Shown: positions 35,797 through 44,137 of the stretch, piece after piece | How the letters are laid out: each line of letters starts with the position of its first letter | Numbering within the stretch: position 1 is the first letter of the stretch | Assembly (NCBI RefSeq): GCF_013407765.1 | Contig: NZ_JACBZD010000002.1 | Span: forward strand, 692,001 to 756,000 | Reading direction: 5' to 3' | Length of the DNA: 64,000 nt | DNA from: Allostreptomyces psammosilenae | GTDB taxonomy: Bacteria > Actinomycetota > Actinomycetes > Streptomycetales > Streptomycetaceae | Program-made: the position numbers and the translations under genes | The notes under the pieces: generated by a model | What the model saw: only the letters and a program-made list of their open reading frames with translations | Told to the model about the DNA's origin: nothing | The model's database searches: none

Positions 35797-35938
35797 TGCG
35801 GCTGTCGCTTCGCTTCTTCTTCGTCTTCTTCGCTGGTACCGCTCGTTCTGCTTGCTTCTCGTCGTTCCCCGCCGGTGCGACCGCGTGGACGCCGGTCCAC
35901 CACGGGGCCACCACGTCCGTCGCTCCGGGACCGCGGCG

Positions 35939-36091
35939 TCAGGCGGCGGAAGTCGAGTAGGGGCGGATGTAGAGGCGGTCGCCGGTCACCGCGGCGTTGT
36001 CGACCAGCTCCTGCGCCGTGGCGGCGTCGACGATGGTCCGCTCCTCGGTGGCGCCGCTCAGCGGGTTGAAGCGCGTGACTTCGAACTTCAA
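35939..36091 (-). CDS. Small protein (50 aa) with TTG start
   Basis: The TTG at 36091 follows an excellent ribosome-binding site (AAGGAG, six bases upstream), and the translation from it (MKFEVTRFNPLSG, then VDAATAQELVDNAAVTGDRLYIRP) reads as a compact beta-alpha-beta unit with no membrane segment. The frame is open upstream to an ATG at 36364, but that part is low-complexity and probably leader. Possible role unknown. A candidate SigR-type promoter lies about 300 bases upstream. Confidence 0.75.
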   Translation of the reverse strand: MKFEVTRFNPLSGATEERTIVDAATAQELVDNAAVTGDRLYIRPYSTSAA

Positions 36092-36625
36092 GGGTTCTCC
36101 TTCCGGGTCGTGGTGGCACGGTGGAGTCGCCGCCGTTCCTCGTTCCGCCGCGCCCCTGCCGTTGTTGCCGCTCGGCTCCGCATGCCACGAGGGCACGGGG
36201 GGCCAAACCGGCGAGCCTGTCGGCCCCCGGCGAGGGGTGCCGCGCGGTCCGCGGACGGTGGACGTGTGGTGCGGCCCCGGCGCTGGCGCCGGGCGTGCGG
36301 GAGCGCGCTGGACCGTGTCGAGGGGCCGGAGCGGCCGTCCTCCCCCAGGACTCGACCACGGCATGCGTCCGATCGCTCTCCCCGTGCTCTCTCAACACGA
36401 GGGATACCGCGAACATTCCCGCCACGGGAACTTTACCGGTTCCAACGAATTCATGCCGGTTCGGTGATCCCTCCGCTCCATGACGTGATCGGCCCCGGAT
36501 CCGCCGGCGGCACGCCGGGGCCGACCGTACGGCCGGGGTGTTCCCGGCAGGGGGTGGCGCCCGGTCGGCGTGCCACGATGGGGACGGAACGGAAAGCCCG
36601 TTCCATCAGGACCCGGGAGAACCCA
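36092..36625. other. 534-bp divergent intergenic region
   Basis: Contains the long leader of the 50-aa gene, the candidate SigR-type promoter at 36393-36420 and an AT-richer patch (36400-36460). No other gene is convincing; the NYN gene starts at 36626. Confidence 0.5.
36393..36420 (-). promoter_or_regulatory. Candidate SigR-type promoter
   Basis: On the minus strand GGGAAT (36420-36415) is followed after exactly 18 bases by GTTG (36396-36393). The published streptomycete SigR consensus is GGAAT-N18-GTT, so this is a full match. Transcription would start near 36386 and run toward the 50-aa gene at 36091. Confidence 0.55.
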
Positions 36626-37735
36626 GTGACCAGCGAGGACGACGTTCGGCCGATCGAGGTGCAGGCGGGGGCGCGACCGGCGCCGCCCGTGGCGGCCCCG
36701 ACGCCGGACGCCGGCCCGGGGTCGCAGACCGCGCCCGCCCCCGCCCCGGCCTCGGCCCCAGTCCCGGCCCTCGTGCCGGCCGGAGGGCTGGAGGCGCTGC
36801 GGGCCGAGGTGGCCTCGCTGGGGCAGCGTCTGGACGAGACCAACTCGCTGCTGCGGAGGGTCCTCGCCGAGGTGGCCACCACCCCCTCCACCCACGCCAT
36901 CTTCGTCGACGTCGGCTACGTCTACGCCGCGGCCGGACGACTGATCGTCGGCACCGAGGACCGCAAGGCGTTCCTGGTCGACGCCGAGGCGCTGATCGAG
37001 GCCTTCATCGAGGAGGCGCGCACCATCTTCCGGGACTCCCGGCTGCTGCGCGTCTACTGGTACGACGGCGCCCGGCAGCGGGTGCCCACCGTGGAGCAGC
37101 GTCAGATCGCCGAACTACCCGACGTCAAGGTGCGGCTCGGCAACCTCAACGCGCACAACCAGCAGAAGGGCGTGGACTCGCTGATCCGGGGCGACCTGGA
37201 GTCGCTGGCGCGCCACCGGGCGATCAGCGACGCGGTGCTGATCAGCGGGGACGAGGACCTGGTCTCGGTGGTCGAGGCGGCGCAGAACTACGGCACCCGC
37301 GTGCACCTGTGGGGCGTTCAGGCGGACTACGGCAAGAACCAGGCGGACCCGCTGCTGTGGGAGGTGGACAGCCAACGGACCTTCGACCGGGCCTTCTGCC
37401 TGCCGCACATCACCCGGCGCGCGGCGCGGGTGGCCGCCGCCGGCGTGACCGGGGGACCCGGTCCGGCGGCCGGTCAGGTCGGCGACGAGGGGCCGGTGCC
37501 CAGCCGGGATGACGTGCGGTTCGTCGGGGCGCGGGTGGCGGCGCAGTGGCTCGCCACCCGCGGCCGGGACAACGTGGCCGACCTGCTGCCCGGATACCCG
37601 ATGCTGCCGGGCACGATCGACCAGGAACTGCTGGTGGAGGCGGAGGGGATGCTGCAGCACTCCCTGCGGGGCCACGGCGACCTGCGGCGGGTGCTGCGTG
37701 ACGGCTTCTGGGAGCACCTGCAGCAGCAGCTGTGA
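36626..37735 (+). CDS. NYN-domain (PIN-like) putative ribonuclease
   Basis: 369 residues from a GTG at 36626 behind GGGAG. After a Pro/Ala-rich head and a short coiled coil, the NYN/LabA-type domain runs from about 90 to 255: FVDVGYVY (Asp95), RVYWYDGA, KVRLGN, KGVDSLIRGDLESLARH, ISGDEDLV, DYGKNQAD. Conserved acidic residues match the metal-dependent PIN nuclease core. The C-terminal ~80 residues (QWLATRGRDNVADLLPGYPMLPG...LRDGFWEHLQ) form a helical accessory domain. RNA target unknown. Confidence 0.87.
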   Translation: MTSEDDVRPIEVQAGARPAPPVAAPTPDAGPGSQTAPAPAPASAPVPALVPAGGLEALRAEVASLGQRLDETNSLLRRVLAEVATTPSTHAIFVDVGYVYAAAGRLIVGTEDRKAFLVDAEALIEAFIEEARTIFRDSRLLRVYWYDGARQRVPTVEQRQIAELPDVKVRLGNLNAHNQQKGVDSLIRGDLESLARHRAISDAVLISGDEDLVSVVEAAQNYGTRVHLWGVQADYGKNQADPLLWEVDSQRTFDRAFCLPHITRRAARVAAAGVTGGPGPAAGQVGDEGPVPSRDDVRFVGARVAAQWLATRGRDNVADLLPGYPMLPGTIDQELLVEAEGMLQHSLRGHGDLRRVLRDGFWEHLQQQL

Positions 37736-37814
37736 ACCACCGGCCGTCCCGGCGGTGGTGGGGGTGCCGGGTTCCGTCCTGGTGCCGGGCTCCGTTCTCG
37801 TGTCGGGCCCGGTA

Positions 37815-38747
37815 CTAGCCCTGGTCCCGGTCTCGCCCCACCTCGTGCCAGAACGCCGTGAGGTGGCCGGCGGTCTCGGTGGGGCGCTCGGTGTTGGGCG
37901 AGTGGCCGGCGCCGTCGACCACCACCCGGCGGGCGCCGAGCCGTCGCGCCATGTCGTCCTGCCAGGGCACCGGCCAGGCCCAGTCGGTGGAGCCGGAGAG
38001 GACCAGCTTGGGCAGCGGCAACGTCGCCAGGGCGGCGACCCGGTCCGGCTCCTGGACGAGCTGCTCGCCGCCGGCGATCAGGGCCTCCGGGACGGTGCCC
38101 AGCCAGCGGCGGCGCAGGAACTCGCCGATGGCGGCGTCGGCGGGCGGGTTGGGGTTGACCGACGGCCACAGCACGTCGAGCGGCAGCGTGCGGACGCCGT
38201 CGACCAGCAGTTTGGTGCGGGCCACCTCGGAGTCCTGGAGCGCGGCGGGGCCCGAGGACATCGCCGTCCAGGAGGCGAAGCGGGTGGAGGAGGACGCGGG
38301 GGTGGTGGGCGCGTCGTCGGTGATCTCCGGGTCCGTGCCGAGGCCGGAGTCCAGGAGGAGGGCGGCGCGGCCGATCAGGCCGCCCCAGGAGTGGCCGAGC
38401 AGGTGCACCGGCCGGCCGTCCGCCCCGATCAGCGCGTCCGCCATGGCCAGGACGTCCGCGGCCAGTTCGGGCAGTGCGTAGACCGCCTCGTCGCGCGGGC
38501 CCCCGGTGCCGTGCTGACCGCGCAGGTCGACGGCGACGACCCGGTGACCGGCGGCGGTGAGGGGGGCGAGGAGGGCGATGAAGTCCTCCTTGCTGCCGGT
38601 GTAGCCGGGGAGGAGCAGGGCGGTCCCGCCGGCGGGGGAGGGGCCGGAGGCCGGCTCGGTGTCCAGCGTCGCGAAGTCCCCGCGGGCGGTGCGCAGGGGG
38701 CGGGCGACGGCGCCGGCGGGCAGGTCCAGGAAGGGCGGTGTACTCAC
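37815..38747 (-). CDS. Alpha/beta hydrolase
   Basis: 310 residues from a GTG at 38747. The oxyanion region LLLPGYTGSKEDF, the nucleophile elbow GHSWGG (Ser120), an acid in LSGSTDW and the histidine in GAGHSPNTERP complete the triad. No signal peptide; probably a cytoplasmic esterase, lipase or haloperoxidase-like enzyme, substrate unknown. The open frame extends far upstream (to 39248), but that part is the repeat region and not gene-like. It converges on the NYN gene. Confidence 0.88.
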   Translation of the reverse strand: MSTPPFLDLPAGAVARPLRTARGDFATLDTEPASGPSPAGGTALLLPGYTGSKEDFIALLAPLTAAGHRVVAVDLRGQHGTGGPRDEAVYALPELAADVLAMADALIGADGRPVHLLGHSWGGLIGRAALLLDSGLGTDPEITDDAPTTPASSSTRFASWTAMSSGPAALQDSEVARTKLLVDGVRTLPLDVLWPSVNPNPPADAAIGEFLRRRWLGTVPEALIAGGEQLVQEPDRVAALATLPLPKLVLSGSTDWAWPVPWQDDMARRLGARRVVVDGAGHSPNTERPTETAGHLTAFWHEVGRDRDQG

Positions 38748-38888
38748 GGGCGAGCAGCTTAGATCGTGAACGACCGGGTGCCCGCCATGCGGCGTGGGTT
38801 GGAGGTGCGTGCGGGCGGGTGAACGGGGCGGCGGTCGGGGGACGGGCTGGAGAAGCGGGCTTTGGGGCTGGGCGGGAGGGGCCGGGCG

Positions 38889-38990
38889 CGGAGTTATCCA
38901 CAGGTGGGAATTGGGGGGCTGCGGTGGGTGGTCGCCGGGTGGGATTCTGGAATCAGGGGGTCCCCCTTCGGGCCCCCTACGGGTGTTGCC
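38889..38990 (-). repeat. Two-block dispersed element with DnaA box, copy B (inverted)
   Basis: Block 2 (38889-38923) and block 1 (38955-38990) match copy A at 22558-22662 on the opposite strand with few substitutions; the 31-base centre is unrelated. TTATCCACA (38894-38902) is a perfect DnaA-box 9-mer. Confidence 0.8.
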
Positions 38991-39126
38991 TGGCTGCTTG
39001 GTGAGTCGGCAGTGGGCTCTGAGGCGTATGTGAGGGGGATCCTCGCGTGCCGGGCAGCCGGGCAGCCGGGGTGCCCGACCGCCTGGCGCATGTGGGTGGC
39101 GGATGCTGGCTTGTGGAGGATCCGGG

Positions 39127-39235
39127 CTTCCCGGGCGCCTGCGAGGGGTTTGCGCCTGTCCGGCGCCTGCGAGGGTTTCCACCTGCCGGGTGCGCGTCGG
39201 AGAGCTTTCACCTGTCCGGTGCGCGCCGGAGGGGG
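39127..39235. repeat. Imperfect tandem repeat, four units of 22-30 bp
   Basis: Units begin at 39127, 39149, 39176 and 39206; the last two are most alike (TTTCCACCTGCCGGGTGCGC and TTTCACCTGTCCGGTGCGC). Confidence 0.7.
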
Positions 39236-39307
39236 TGCGGGTGCCCACCGGTCTGGGGCGGGTGAGGCGGTTCCCGGGGAATCCGTCGGCCGGCCTGCGA
39301 GAAAAAC

Positions 39308-39348
39308 GCCGCGGGGCCGTCCGGACGTTGTCCGGACGGCCCCGCGGC
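39308..39348 (-). terminator. Intrinsic terminator of the DEAD-box helicase gene
   Basis: A 19-bp perfect inverted repeat (39308-39326 with 39330-39348) with a 3-base loop is followed, in the minus direction, by GTTTTTC. This is the clearest intrinsic terminator in the window and lies 50 bases after the helicase stop. Confidence 0.88.
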
Positions 39349-39399
39349 CTGGTGGTGGGGGAGCGGCTGAAGCCCGCGTCCGCCTACCCCGGGTTCGCC

Positions 39400-41262
39400 T
39401 TACTCGTCGCCGCCGCCGGTGGTCGGCTCGGCGGACTCACCGCCGGAGCGGCGGGTGCGGCGCCGGCGGCGCGGCGCGGGCAGGCCCTCGGCGTCGGCGA
39501 CCGCCGTGGCGGACTTGGCGCGCGAGCCACCCCGCGCGGGAGCCTCGGCGGCTTCGGCGGCCGGGGCGGCGGCGCCGGCCTCGGCCGTGCCGGGCGCGTC
39601 GGAGTCGCTCGCGCCGCCGTCCGCCGCGCCGTCCTGCGCCGGGGTGTCGGCGCCCGCGGTGCGGCCGGCGCGGGTGCGGGTGCGGGCCCGGCGGCGCGGG
39701 GCCGGAGTGGTGGGGCTCTCCGCCGTGCCACCGGCCTCGGCCGGCGCCGTGCCGGCCGCCTCCGTGGTGGCGGTGGCGGCGCCCTCGGCCTCGCGGACGG
39801 TGTCGAGGGCGCGGCCGGCGGCCTCGTCCGACGCGGGCGCCGCGCTCTGCGTGCCGTCCGCGGTGGCCGCCTCCAGGGGCTGACCGGCGCGGGTGCGGCG
39901 GCGGCCGCCGCGCGGGCGGCGCTGCCGCGGCTGCTCCTCCTCGCCGGCGGCGGCCTCGGTGCCCTCGTCGGGCCCGGTGCTCCTGCCGCCCTCGGCTCCG
40001 GAGCGGCCACCGCTCCGCGAGCCGGCGCGGGTGCCGGAGCGGCCACGGCCGCCGGAGCGGGTGCGGCCGCCCGTCTCGCCGAGGTCCTCGATCTCCTCCG
40101 CGCCCAGGCCGGCGCGGGTGCGCTCGGCGCGGGGCAGCACGCCGGTGGCGTCCTCGGGGATGTCCAGGTCGGCGAAGAGGTGCGCGGAGGTGGAGTAGGT
40201 CTCCGGCGGGTCGTTGAAGTCCAGGCCGAGCGCCTTGTTCACCAGCTGCCAGCGCGGGACGTCGTCCCAGTCCACCAGCGTGATGGCGATGCCGGAGGCG
40301 CCGGCGCGGCCGGTGCGGCCGATGCGGTGCAGGTAGGTCTTCTCGTCCTCGGGGCACTGGTAGTTCACCACGTGGGTGACGCCCTCGACGTCGATGCCGC
40401 GCGCGGCCACGTCGGTGGCCACCAGCACGTCGACCTTGCCGCCGCGGAAGGCGCGCAGCGCCTGCTCGCGCGCGCCCTGGCCGAGGTCGCCGTGCACGGC
40501 GGCGGCGGCGAAGCCGCGGCGGGTGAGCTGGTCGGCGAGGTCGGCCGCGGTGCGCTTGGTGCGGCAGAAGATCATGGTCAGGCCGCGTCCGCGGGCCTGG
40601 AGGACCCGCGACAGCAGCTCGGGCTTGTCCAGCGAGTGCGCGCGGTAGACGTGCTGCTTGACGGCGGCCACCGTCGCCCCGGTGTCGTCCGGCGCCGTGG
40701 CGCGGATGTGGGTGGGGCGGTCCATGTAGCGGCGGGCGAGGCTGATCACCTGGCCGGGCATGGTGGCGGAGAAGAGCATGGTCTGCCGGCGGGCCGGGAG
40801 CTGCGCGATGATCTTCTCGACGTCCGGCAGGAAGCCCAGGTCGAGCATCTCGTCGGCCTCGTCCAGCACCAGCATGCGCACGGCGCTGAGGTCCAGCTTG
40901 CGCTGCCGGGCCAGGTCCAGCAGGCGGCCGGGGGTGCCGACGACGATGTCGACGCCGCGCGCCAGCGCCTCGACCTGCGGTTCGTAGGCGCGGCCGCCGT
41001 AGATGGCGAGCACGCGCACGCCGCGCACCTTGCCGGCGGTCTCCAGGTCGTTGGTGACCTGCACGCACAGCTCGCGGGTGGGGACGACGACCAGGCCCTG
41101 CGGGGCGGTGGTGAGCTGGTCCGCGCCGGCCCGGCCGGCGTCGACGTCGGCGGCCACGGTGATCCGCTCCAGCATCGGCAGTCCGAAGCCGAAGGTCTTG
41201 CCGGTGCCGGTCTTGGCCTGGCCGATGATGTCCTTGCCGGCCATGGCGACCGGAAGGGTCAT
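39400..41262 (-). CDS. DEAD-box RNA helicase (RhlE-like); N-terminal Q-motif lies upstream without a normal start
   Basis: 620 residues from the first ATG at 41262. Motif I AKTGTGKT (16-23), Ia PTRELC, Ib TPGRLLD, II LDEADEM, III FSATM and the C-terminal helicase motifs ARGIDVEGVTHV and HRIGRTGRAG are intact. The last ~200 residues are low-complexity Arg/Ala/Gly-rich, as in streptomycete homologues. The sequence before the ATG in the same frame reads FRDLGLLPETAEALEAVG and PFPIQE, the conserved Q-motif, but it is preceded by an in-frame TGA at 41367-41365 with no ATG, GTG or TTG after it. Either a rare start (CTG 41355 or ATC 41358), a frameshift from ATG 41368, or a sequence error is involved. 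Confidence 0.9.
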   Translation of the reverse strand: MTLPVAMAGKDIIGQAKTGTGKTFGFGLPMLERITVAADVDAGRAGADQLTTAPQGLVVVPTRELCVQVTNDLETAGKVRGVRVLAIYGGRAYEPQVEALARGVDIVVGTPGRLLDLARQRKLDLSAVRMLVLDEADEMLDLGFLPDVEKIIAQLPARRQTMLFSATMPGQVISLARRYMDRPTHIRATAPDDTGATVAAVKQHVYRAHSLDKPELLSRVLQARGRGLTMIFCRTKRTAADLADQLTRRGFAAAAVHGDLGQGAREQALRAFRGGKVDVLVATDVAARGIDVEGVTHVVNYQCPEDEKTYLHRIGRTGRAGASGIAITLVDWDDVPRWQLVNKALGLDFNDPPETYSTSAHLFADLDIPEDATGVLPRAERTRAGLGAEEIEDLGETGGRTRSGGRGRSGTRAGSRSGGRSGAEGGRSTGPDEGTEAAAGEEEQPRQRRPRGGRRRTRAGQPLEAATADGTQSAAPASDEAAGRALDTVREAEGAATATTEAAGTAPAEAGGTAESPTTPAPRRRARTRTRAGRTAGADTPAQDGAADGGASDSDAPGTAEAGAAAPAAEAAEAPARGGSRAKSATAVADAEGLPAPRRRRRTRRSGGESAEPTTGGGDE

Positions 41263-41778
41263 CTCCTGGATGGGGAACGGCTGGATGATGCCGACGGCTT
41301 CGAGTGCCTCGGCGGTCTCCGGGAGGAGGCCCAGATCTCGGAACGTGGTGGACAGGATGCTGCCTCATTTCCAGTGAAGGGCTCGACGGCGGCATCGGGC
41401 ACCGGTCGCCTGGGACCGGTGCCGGCGTCGTTCGCATCGTCGACCGCGGTCGGTTCGCGCCGGCGGGTTGCCGCCGAGGCCGTGGCGGGTGTGACCACGG
41501 GGACGAACCGGTCCTTCTGCGGGACGTGAGCCGGTCGCGTTGCGGCCGGTCGAGCCACGGAAAGCGGTGGTCGGAGCCGATCGGCCTTCCGACCGGGCAT
41601 CCGCGTACGGGTACGCCGTTCGAGGGCGTACCGATCTCCACTGTACCCGCCGGTGGGGGGATGTATACGTGACGAGCGTGACAGCCTGGGCGGGCCCGGT
41701 CGGCCCGGCGCGGGGCCCGGTCGGCCCGGCACACGGGGGCGCGGGCGGTCCGCCGCCGCGGGGGCGGCGTCGCGCCGG
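41263..41778. other. Region upstream of the helicase
   Basis: 41263-41364 encodes the conserved helicase N-terminus without a standard start. 41365-41778 is gene-free: it contains direct GGCCCGGTCGGCCCGGC repeats near 41693 and a candidate minus-strand -10 (TACAGT near 41642). No other gene seen. Confidence 0.5.
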
Positions 41779-42195
41779 TCAGCGCAGCGCCGAGCTGCCC
41801 GCGGGGCGGATCCGGTGCGCGGTCGCCGGACCGGCGTGCGGTGGGCGCCGGACCGCCGGCCGGCTGGGGGCCGGCCGCGCCGGGAGGCGGTCCCGGTCGG
41901 CGGCGCGGGACGGGCGGGCCGCCCGCGCGGGGAGCGGGGCCGGTGGGCGTGACGGCCGGGCGAGGACGGCGACCAGCAGGGCCGCCGTGCAGGCCCCGGG
42001 CAGCAGCAGCGCCGGCGGGCTGGTGGTGCCCAGCACGAAGGCGGCGACGGCGGCGCCGGTGAACGCGCCGACCGCGCCGGTGCCGGCGGTCAGGTACGGG
42101 TTCGGGAAGCGGCGGCGGGCCAGCAGATGGGCGGCGGCGCCCAGGAGCGCGCCGAGAACCAGCGAGCCAGTGATCGCCAACACCACGTCGAACAC
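41779..42195 (-). CDS. Small membrane protein, GlsB/YeaQ-like in outline
   Basis: 138 residues with two or three membrane segments in the first 85 (VVLAITGSLVLGALLGAAAHLLA, TAGTGAVGAFTGAAVAAFVLG, ALLLPGACTAALLVAVLA), then a basic Pro/Arg-rich tail. Gly-rich paired helices resemble GlsB/YeaQ/YmgE transglycosylase-associated proteins, but I am not sure of the family. The GTG at 42195 overlaps the best ribosome-binding site (GGAGG, 42201-42197), so the real start is more likely the GTG at 42186. Confidence 0.55.
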   Translation of the reverse strand: MFDVVLAITGSLVLGALLGAAAHLLARRRFPNPYLTAGTGAVGAFTGAAVAAFVLGTTSPPALLLPGACTAALLVAVLARPSRPPAPLPARAARPSRAADRDRLPARPAPSRPAVRRPPHAGPATAHRIRPAGSSALR

Positions 42196-42362
42196 CTCCG
42201 CGCGCCGCCGGGTCGGTGGCCCGGGCCGGGGCCACCGGTACGGGAGCCGTCGCCGCTGATCGGTCCGCCTGCGGCGGTGGTCGGCGGCGTAACGGTTCCG
42301 CGGTGGGCATACCCGCTCCGCGTCCGTGCTATGCGGCGGGGCGGCGCCGCTCGGCCGGCGTG

Positions 42363-42422
42363 ACGACGCCCCGCCACTCGAACGAGCGACGGGGCGTCGT
42401 GGCCGCCCGGCACCGCCGGGCG
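42363..42422 (-). terminator. Tandem hairpins downstream of the DUF3107 gene
   Basis: An 8-bp stem (42404-42411 with 42415-42422) and an 11-bp stem (42363-42373 with 42390-42400, with an inner CTCG/CGAG helix) follow the DUF3107 stop in the minus direction. Confidence 0.6.
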
Positions 42423-42447
42423 ACGGCGGACGAGCGGTGGTGCCGTT

Positions 42448-42675
42448 TCAGAGAGTGCCGAAACCGACCTTGCGCGCGCTGGGCTCGCCGATCTCCACGT
42501 AGGCGAGGCGGTCGGAGGGCACCAGGATGCGGCGCCCGTGCTCGTCGACCAGGACAAGGAGCTTCGAGGTGCCGGTGAGCGCCTCGGTCACCGCCTTCTC
42601 GACCTCGTCGGCGGACTGCCGGCTCTCCAGCACGATCTCGCGGGCGGCGTTCTGCACGCCGATCTTGACCTCCAC
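42448..42675 (-). CDS. DUF3107 small protein
   Basis: 75 residues from a GTG at 42675. The sequence VEVKIGVQNAAREIVLES, LLVLVDEHGRRILVPSDR and AYVEIGEPSARKVGFG is the DUF3107 signature. The family is near-universal in actinobacteria (mycobacterial TB9.4/Rv3208A from recall), small and cytoplasmic, of unknown function. It lies between the helicase and a divergent-looking TetR gene on the same strand, as in mycobacteria. The reading frame extends four more codons upstream, but GTG has the better context. Confidence 0.93.
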   Translation of the reverse strand: MEVKIGVQNAAREIVLESRQSADEVEKAVTEALTGTSKLLVLVDEHGRRILVPSDRLAYVEIGEPSARKVGFGTL

Positions 42676-42857
42676 TGTTTGGCGTCCCTCCGGTGGTTGC
42701 CCTGGTGTGCGGACCGGATGATCCACACGCTACGTCGTCAGCTTATATGGGGCTCGGTTCGCCTCCGGGGCTTGTGACCGGTGTCCCCGTCGGCTCGCTC
42801 GCGGTTGCCTGGAAGCGTTGCCTGGAAGCCCGGGGCGGCCGCGGACGGCCGTGGCGC

Positions 42858-43487
42858 TCAGACGTGCGGGAAGCCGGCGATGCCGCGCCAGGCGAGCGAG
42901 GAGATCAGCCGCGCGGCCGCCTCCCGGGAGACGCCCTGGGGCGAGGTGAGCCAGTACCGCGCGGTGATCTGCGCGATCCCGCCCAGGCCGACGGCCAGCA
43001 GCTTGGCCTCCTCCTCCGGCAGGTCGGTGTCCTCGGCGATCACCTTGGAGATGGCGTCCGCGCACCGGTCGGAGGTGCGGTCCACCCGCTCGCGCACGGC
43101 CGGCTCGTTGGTCAGGTCGGACTCGAAGACCAGCCGGAAGGCGCCGCCCTCGTCGTCCACGAAGGCGAAGTAGGCGTCGATCGTCGCCGCCACCCGCTGC
43201 TTGTTGTCGGTGGTGGACTCCAGGGCCTTCTCCACCGCGTCGACCAGCGCGTCGCAGTGCTGGTCCAGCAGCGCCAGGTACAGCTCCAGCTTCCCGGGGA
43301 AGTGCTGGTAGAGGACCGGCTTGCTGACGCCCGCCCGCTCGGCGATGTCGTCCATCGCCGCCGCGTGGTACCCCTGGGCGACGAACACGTCCTGGGCGGC
43401 CGACAGCAGCTGGGCACGCCTGGCGATACGGGGCAGTCGCGTCCCGCGCGGGCGCGCCTGCGCGTCCTGGTCCTGGATGGCCGACAC
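42858..43487 (-). CDS. TetR-family transcriptional regulator
   Basis: 209 residues from a GTG at 43487, chosen because GAGGAG lies six bases upstream; an ATG at 43499 gives four more residues. The N-terminal helix-turn-helix is clear (AAQDVFVAQGYHAAAMDDIAERAGVSKPVLYQHFPGK split across two helices). The C-terminal ligand domain ends with LISSLAWRGIAGFPHV. From recall it matches Rv3208, which always accompanies the DUF3107 protein. Its operator is not evident. Confidence 0.92.
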   Translation of the reverse strand: MSAIQDQDAQARPRGTRLPRIARRAQLLSAAQDVFVAQGYHAAAMDDIAERAGVSKPVLYQHFPGKLELYLALLDQHCDALVDAVEKALESTTDNKQRVAATIDAYFAFVDDEGGAFRLVFESDLTNEPAVRERVDRTSDRCADAISKVIAEDTDLPEEEAKLLAVGLGGIAQITARYWLTSPQGVSREAAARLISSLAWRGIAGFPHV

Positions 43488-43855
43488 GGCACTCCTCATG
43501 TCACGGGTCGATGGTGGCAGATCGGGCTGCGCCCTTGCTCGCCCGGACGGCTCCCCACCTGACCATCTCCGGTCGCGGACCCGGGCGGGCCGCGGCGGTC
43601 GCCGGTGCGGTCGGCGACCCGCCGTGCCGGGGCGCCCTTGACACACCCTGGGGGCCGGCGTGCGCGCGGCCCCCACCCGGACCGTGGGAGGTCCCCATCC
43701 TACGGGCGAGTACCCCCGACGTGGCCAGACGAGGGCGCCACCGGGACGTCCGCCGGCCACGGGCCGGGCGCCCCGGCGGGCCCGGCGGGGCGCCGGCCGG
43801 GGCGCGCGCCGGGCGCCGGGAGGGGGCGTCGGGGGGTGGGGGCGGCGCCGGTCGG

Positions 43856-44137
43856 CTAGCGGTAGTCGTCCTCGTCCTGCTCGACGATGCGGGCCTGTTC
43901 GGCGGCGTCCGCGGGGTTCGCCTCGTAGCCGGCGGAGGGGCTCGGCGGCACGGAGCCGGGCCCGGCGGACAGCTCCCGGTGCTGCTCGGCGGCGTCGGCG
44001 CGGGGTGCTTCGAGGGTCTCGCCGACCGCCGCCTCCTCCTCGCGCCGCCACTCCTCCAACTCGTCGGGCGACTCCAGGACCGGGTCCTTCTCCACGGAGC
44101 CTTCGGGCAGGCCGGTCCGGTGCGCGGGTCGGGTCAT
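43856..44137 (-). CDS. Small acidic hydrophilic protein (93 aa)
   Basis: 93 residues with no hydrophobic segment; rich in Glu, Asp, Ala and Pro (DELEEWRREEEAAVG, ADAAEQHRELS, ADAAEQARIVEQDEDDYR). The repeated ADAAEQ unit and DEDDYR ending recur in streptomycete proteins of unknown function, as I recall. Probably intrinsically disordered. Start ATG at 44137, with GAGGAGG upstream. Divergent from the DUF3152 gene. Confidence 0.75.
   Translation of the reverse strand: MTRPAHRTGLPEGSVEKDPVLESPDELEEWRREEEAAVGETLEAPRADAAEQHRELSAGPGSVPPSPSAGYEANPADAAEQARIVEQDEDDYR

Larger units (their letters stand above)
38748..39399. other. 652-bp intergenic region with DnaA-box element and tandem repeats
   Basis: No convincing gene. 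It contains the inverted two-block element with a DnaA box (38889-38990), a four-unit tandem repeat (39127-39235) and the strong terminator at 39308-39348. The layout echoes the 21.7-22.9 kb region. Confidence 0.6.

Noticed and set aside
38748-39248. Extension of the hydrolase frame to 39248
   Set aside because: The extra ~167 residues lie over the dispersed element and tandem repeats; the hydrolase fold begins at the GTG at 38747.
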